Origin: Amycolatopsis sp. WAC 01376
GTDB lineage: Bacteria; Actinomycetota; Actinomycetes; Mycobacteriales; Pseudonocardiaceae
Assembly: GCF_003947415.1 (NCBI RefSeq)
Contig: NZ_QHKL01000001.1
Location: forward strand, 248,001 to 312,000
Length of the DNA: 64,000 nt
Direction of reading: 5' to 3'
The notes beneath the pieces were generated by a model. It was not told the origin of the DNA, searched no databases, and worked only from the letters and a program-made list of their open reading frames with translations. Positions within the stretch are counted from its first letter, which is position 1, and each line of letters opens with the position of its first letter. This document shows positions 63,039-64,000 of the stretch, in pieces. A program made the translations under genes and the position numbers.

Positions 63039-63845
63039 GGGGTCGTGGGCGGCGCCCAGTTCGGTCGAGCGGTCCTTCGCGGCCTCGATGGCGGCCAGGA
63101 GCGCCGCGCGGACGCCGTGCTTCTCCAGCTCGCGGATGGCGTTGATGGTCGTCCCGGCGGGCGAGGTGACGGCTTCGCGCAGCAGCACCGGGTGTTCGTC
63201 GGACTCGGCGAGCATCTTCGCCGCCCCGACCGCCGACTGGATGATCAGCTGCCCGGCGAGCGCGCGGGGAAGGCCGAGCAGGATCCCGGCGTCGATCATG
63301 GCCTCGACCAGGTAGAAGAAGTACGCGGGCCCGGATCCGGACAGCGCCGTGACGGCGTCCTGCTGCGACTCCGGCACCTCGACGACCTGCCCGACGTGCG
63401 AGAGCAGGTCCTTCACCACCGCGATGTGCTCGGCGGTCGCGTGCGCGCCCGCAGAGACCGCGCTCATCGCCTCTCCGACGAGCATCGGGGTGTTCGGCAT
63501 GACCCGCACCACCGGGACGCCCTCGGCCAGCCTGCGCTCGTACAGGGCGGTCGGCAGGCCCGCGCACAGCGAGACCACCAGTGACTCCTTGCCGAGCAGC
63601 GGCGCGAGCTCGTCCAGCACCGGTTCGATGTCCTGCGGTTTGACCGCGACGACCAGCACGTCGGCCCGGCGCGCCGCGTCCGCGACGGTGACGCCGTGCA
63701 CGCCGTAGCGTTCGGTCAGCTCCGCCGCGCGCGCCGGATAGCGTTCGGTGAACAGCAGGTCGGCGGGGCTGTGCCCGCCGTGCAGCAGGCCCGAGAGCAG
63801 GGCCTCCCCGATCTTCCCGGCACCCAGAACCGCGATCACAGTCAT
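63030..63845 (-). CDS. proC: Pyrroline-5-carboxylate reductase
   Basis: 271 residues, last step of proline synthesis. NAD(P) loop VLGAGKIGEALLSGL, VVRVMPNTPMLVGEAM, and the signature ALSGSGPAYFFYLVEAMIDAG. C-terminal helical dimer domain with LREAVTSPAGTTINAI. The last codons lie in the palindrome copy at 62975-63038. Confidence 0.97.
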   Translation of the reverse strand: MTVIAVLGAGKIGEALLSGLLHGGHSPADLLFTERYPARAAELTERYGVHGVTVADAARRADVLVVAVKPQDIEPVLDELAPLLGKESLVVSLCAGLPTALYERRLAEGVPVVRVMPNTPMLVGEAMSAVSAGAHATAEHIAVVKDLLSHVGQVVEVPESQQDAVTALSGSGPAYFFYLVEAMIDAGILLGLPRALAGQLIIQSAVGAAKMLAESDEHPVLLREAVTSPAGTTINAIRELEKHGVRAALLAAIEAAKDRSTELGAAHDPRV

Positions 63846-63869
63846 GCGCTTCAGCGTGCCAAACGGCCG

Positions 63870-64000
63870 TCAGCCGCCGGGCGCCGGGGCGAGCGCCAGC
63901 TGCCGCGCCTGACAGACCAGCCTGCCCTGCGAGTCCACCACGAGGGCGTCCGAGTCGAACCAGGCCTCGTGCACCGACTGGCTCTCGACGATCACCCGCA
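63870..64000 (-). CDS. Thioesterase-like protein, C-terminal part (partial)
   Basis: The final 43 codons of a gene that continues beyond the window edge: VIVESQSVHEAWFDSDALVV, then DSQGRLVCQARQLALAPAPGG and stop. The hot-dog-fold ending VHEAWFDSDALVVD...GRLVCQARQLAL is typical of actinobacterial acyl-CoA thioesterases. It ends 24 bp before proC and points the same way. Confidence 0.65.
   Translation of the reverse strand, partial: RVIVESQSVHEAWFDSDALVVDSQGRLVCQARQLALAPAPGG

Noticed and set aside
1..64000. Insertion sequences, prophage or integrative elements
   Set aside because: No transposase, integrase or phage gene is seen; the only excisionase-like protein belongs to a conserved core locus.
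1..64000. tRNA or rRNA genes
   Set aside because: No cloverleaf-like gene with a GTTCRA loop and matching acceptor stem was noticed by eye; a tRNAscan run would settle it.

Overview
The window is chromosomal DNA of a high-GC actinomycete, most probably a member of the Pseudonocardiaceae close to Amycolatopsis. This rests on very high third-position GC, a type VII secretion PPE/EspG-like pair, menaquinone (not ubiquinone) genes, the developmental regulators BldC and BldN, a 33-residue bS22 ribosomal protein gene, and dispersed intergenic palindromes. Gene order matches, from memory, several core blocks of mycobacteria (proC-bS22-galE2-like-acyltransferase; hemA-C-D-B; hemL-ccdA-resB-ccsA; menD-mgtA-menG-menJ). 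No tRNA, rRNA, insertion sequence, prophage or CRISPR was seen.

Layout. 1-2.1 kb: PPE-like protein and EspG-like chaperone. 2.05-2.9 kb: an XRE/DUF5753 regulator broken by a frameshift. 3.2-18.9 kb: complete 14-gene nuoA-N operon (minus strand) for proton-pumping NADH:menaquinone oxidoreductase, preceded by two Rex-type operators. 19.6-24.8 kb: menJ, menG, an orphan SARP regulator and two GT4 glycosyltransferases (one MgtA-like). 24.9-33 kb: inositol-phosphatase-like gene, DUF3592-like protein, M1 peptidase, menD, menB, menE, an unannotated small secreted peptide and menA. 33.3-36 kb: cysteine desulfhydrase Cds1, DUF4229 protein, Lrp regulator, BldC and a small membrane protein. 36-43.4 kb: a ParA-like ATPase and the System II cytochrome c maturation genes (ccsB, resB, ccdA, resA-like), a histidine phosphatase and hemL. 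43.5-47.8 kb: tspO, three small membrane proteins, hemB and an atypical Nramp transporter. 47.9-52.7 kb: the rex-hemA-hemC-hemD operon with its own Rex operator. 53-59.6 kb: sulfite-oxidase-like enzyme, glutaredoxin, acyl-CoA ligase, the bldN/rsbN sigma/anti-sigma pair with a coupled leader ORF, and a HAD hydrolase. 59.6-64 kb: repeat-rich spacer, acyltransferase, epimerase, bS22, an excisionase-like HTH protein, proC and the end of a thioesterase-like gene.

Functionally the window is dominated by respiration: complex I, the quinone it reduces (MenA, B, D, E, G, J; MenC, MenF and MenH are not here), haem precursors (HemA, L, B, C, D) and haem attachment to cytochromes c. Rex, an NADH/NAD+ sensor, is encoded here. 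Rex-type sites stand in front of both nuo and rex-hem, so one redox regulator probably ties NADH oxidation to haem supply. The points most worth a second look are the Rex sites, a probably leaderless 52-residue secreted peptide gene, a 25-codon leader overlapping bldN, and several families of long perfect palindromes, one of which may have been absorbed into nuoG.
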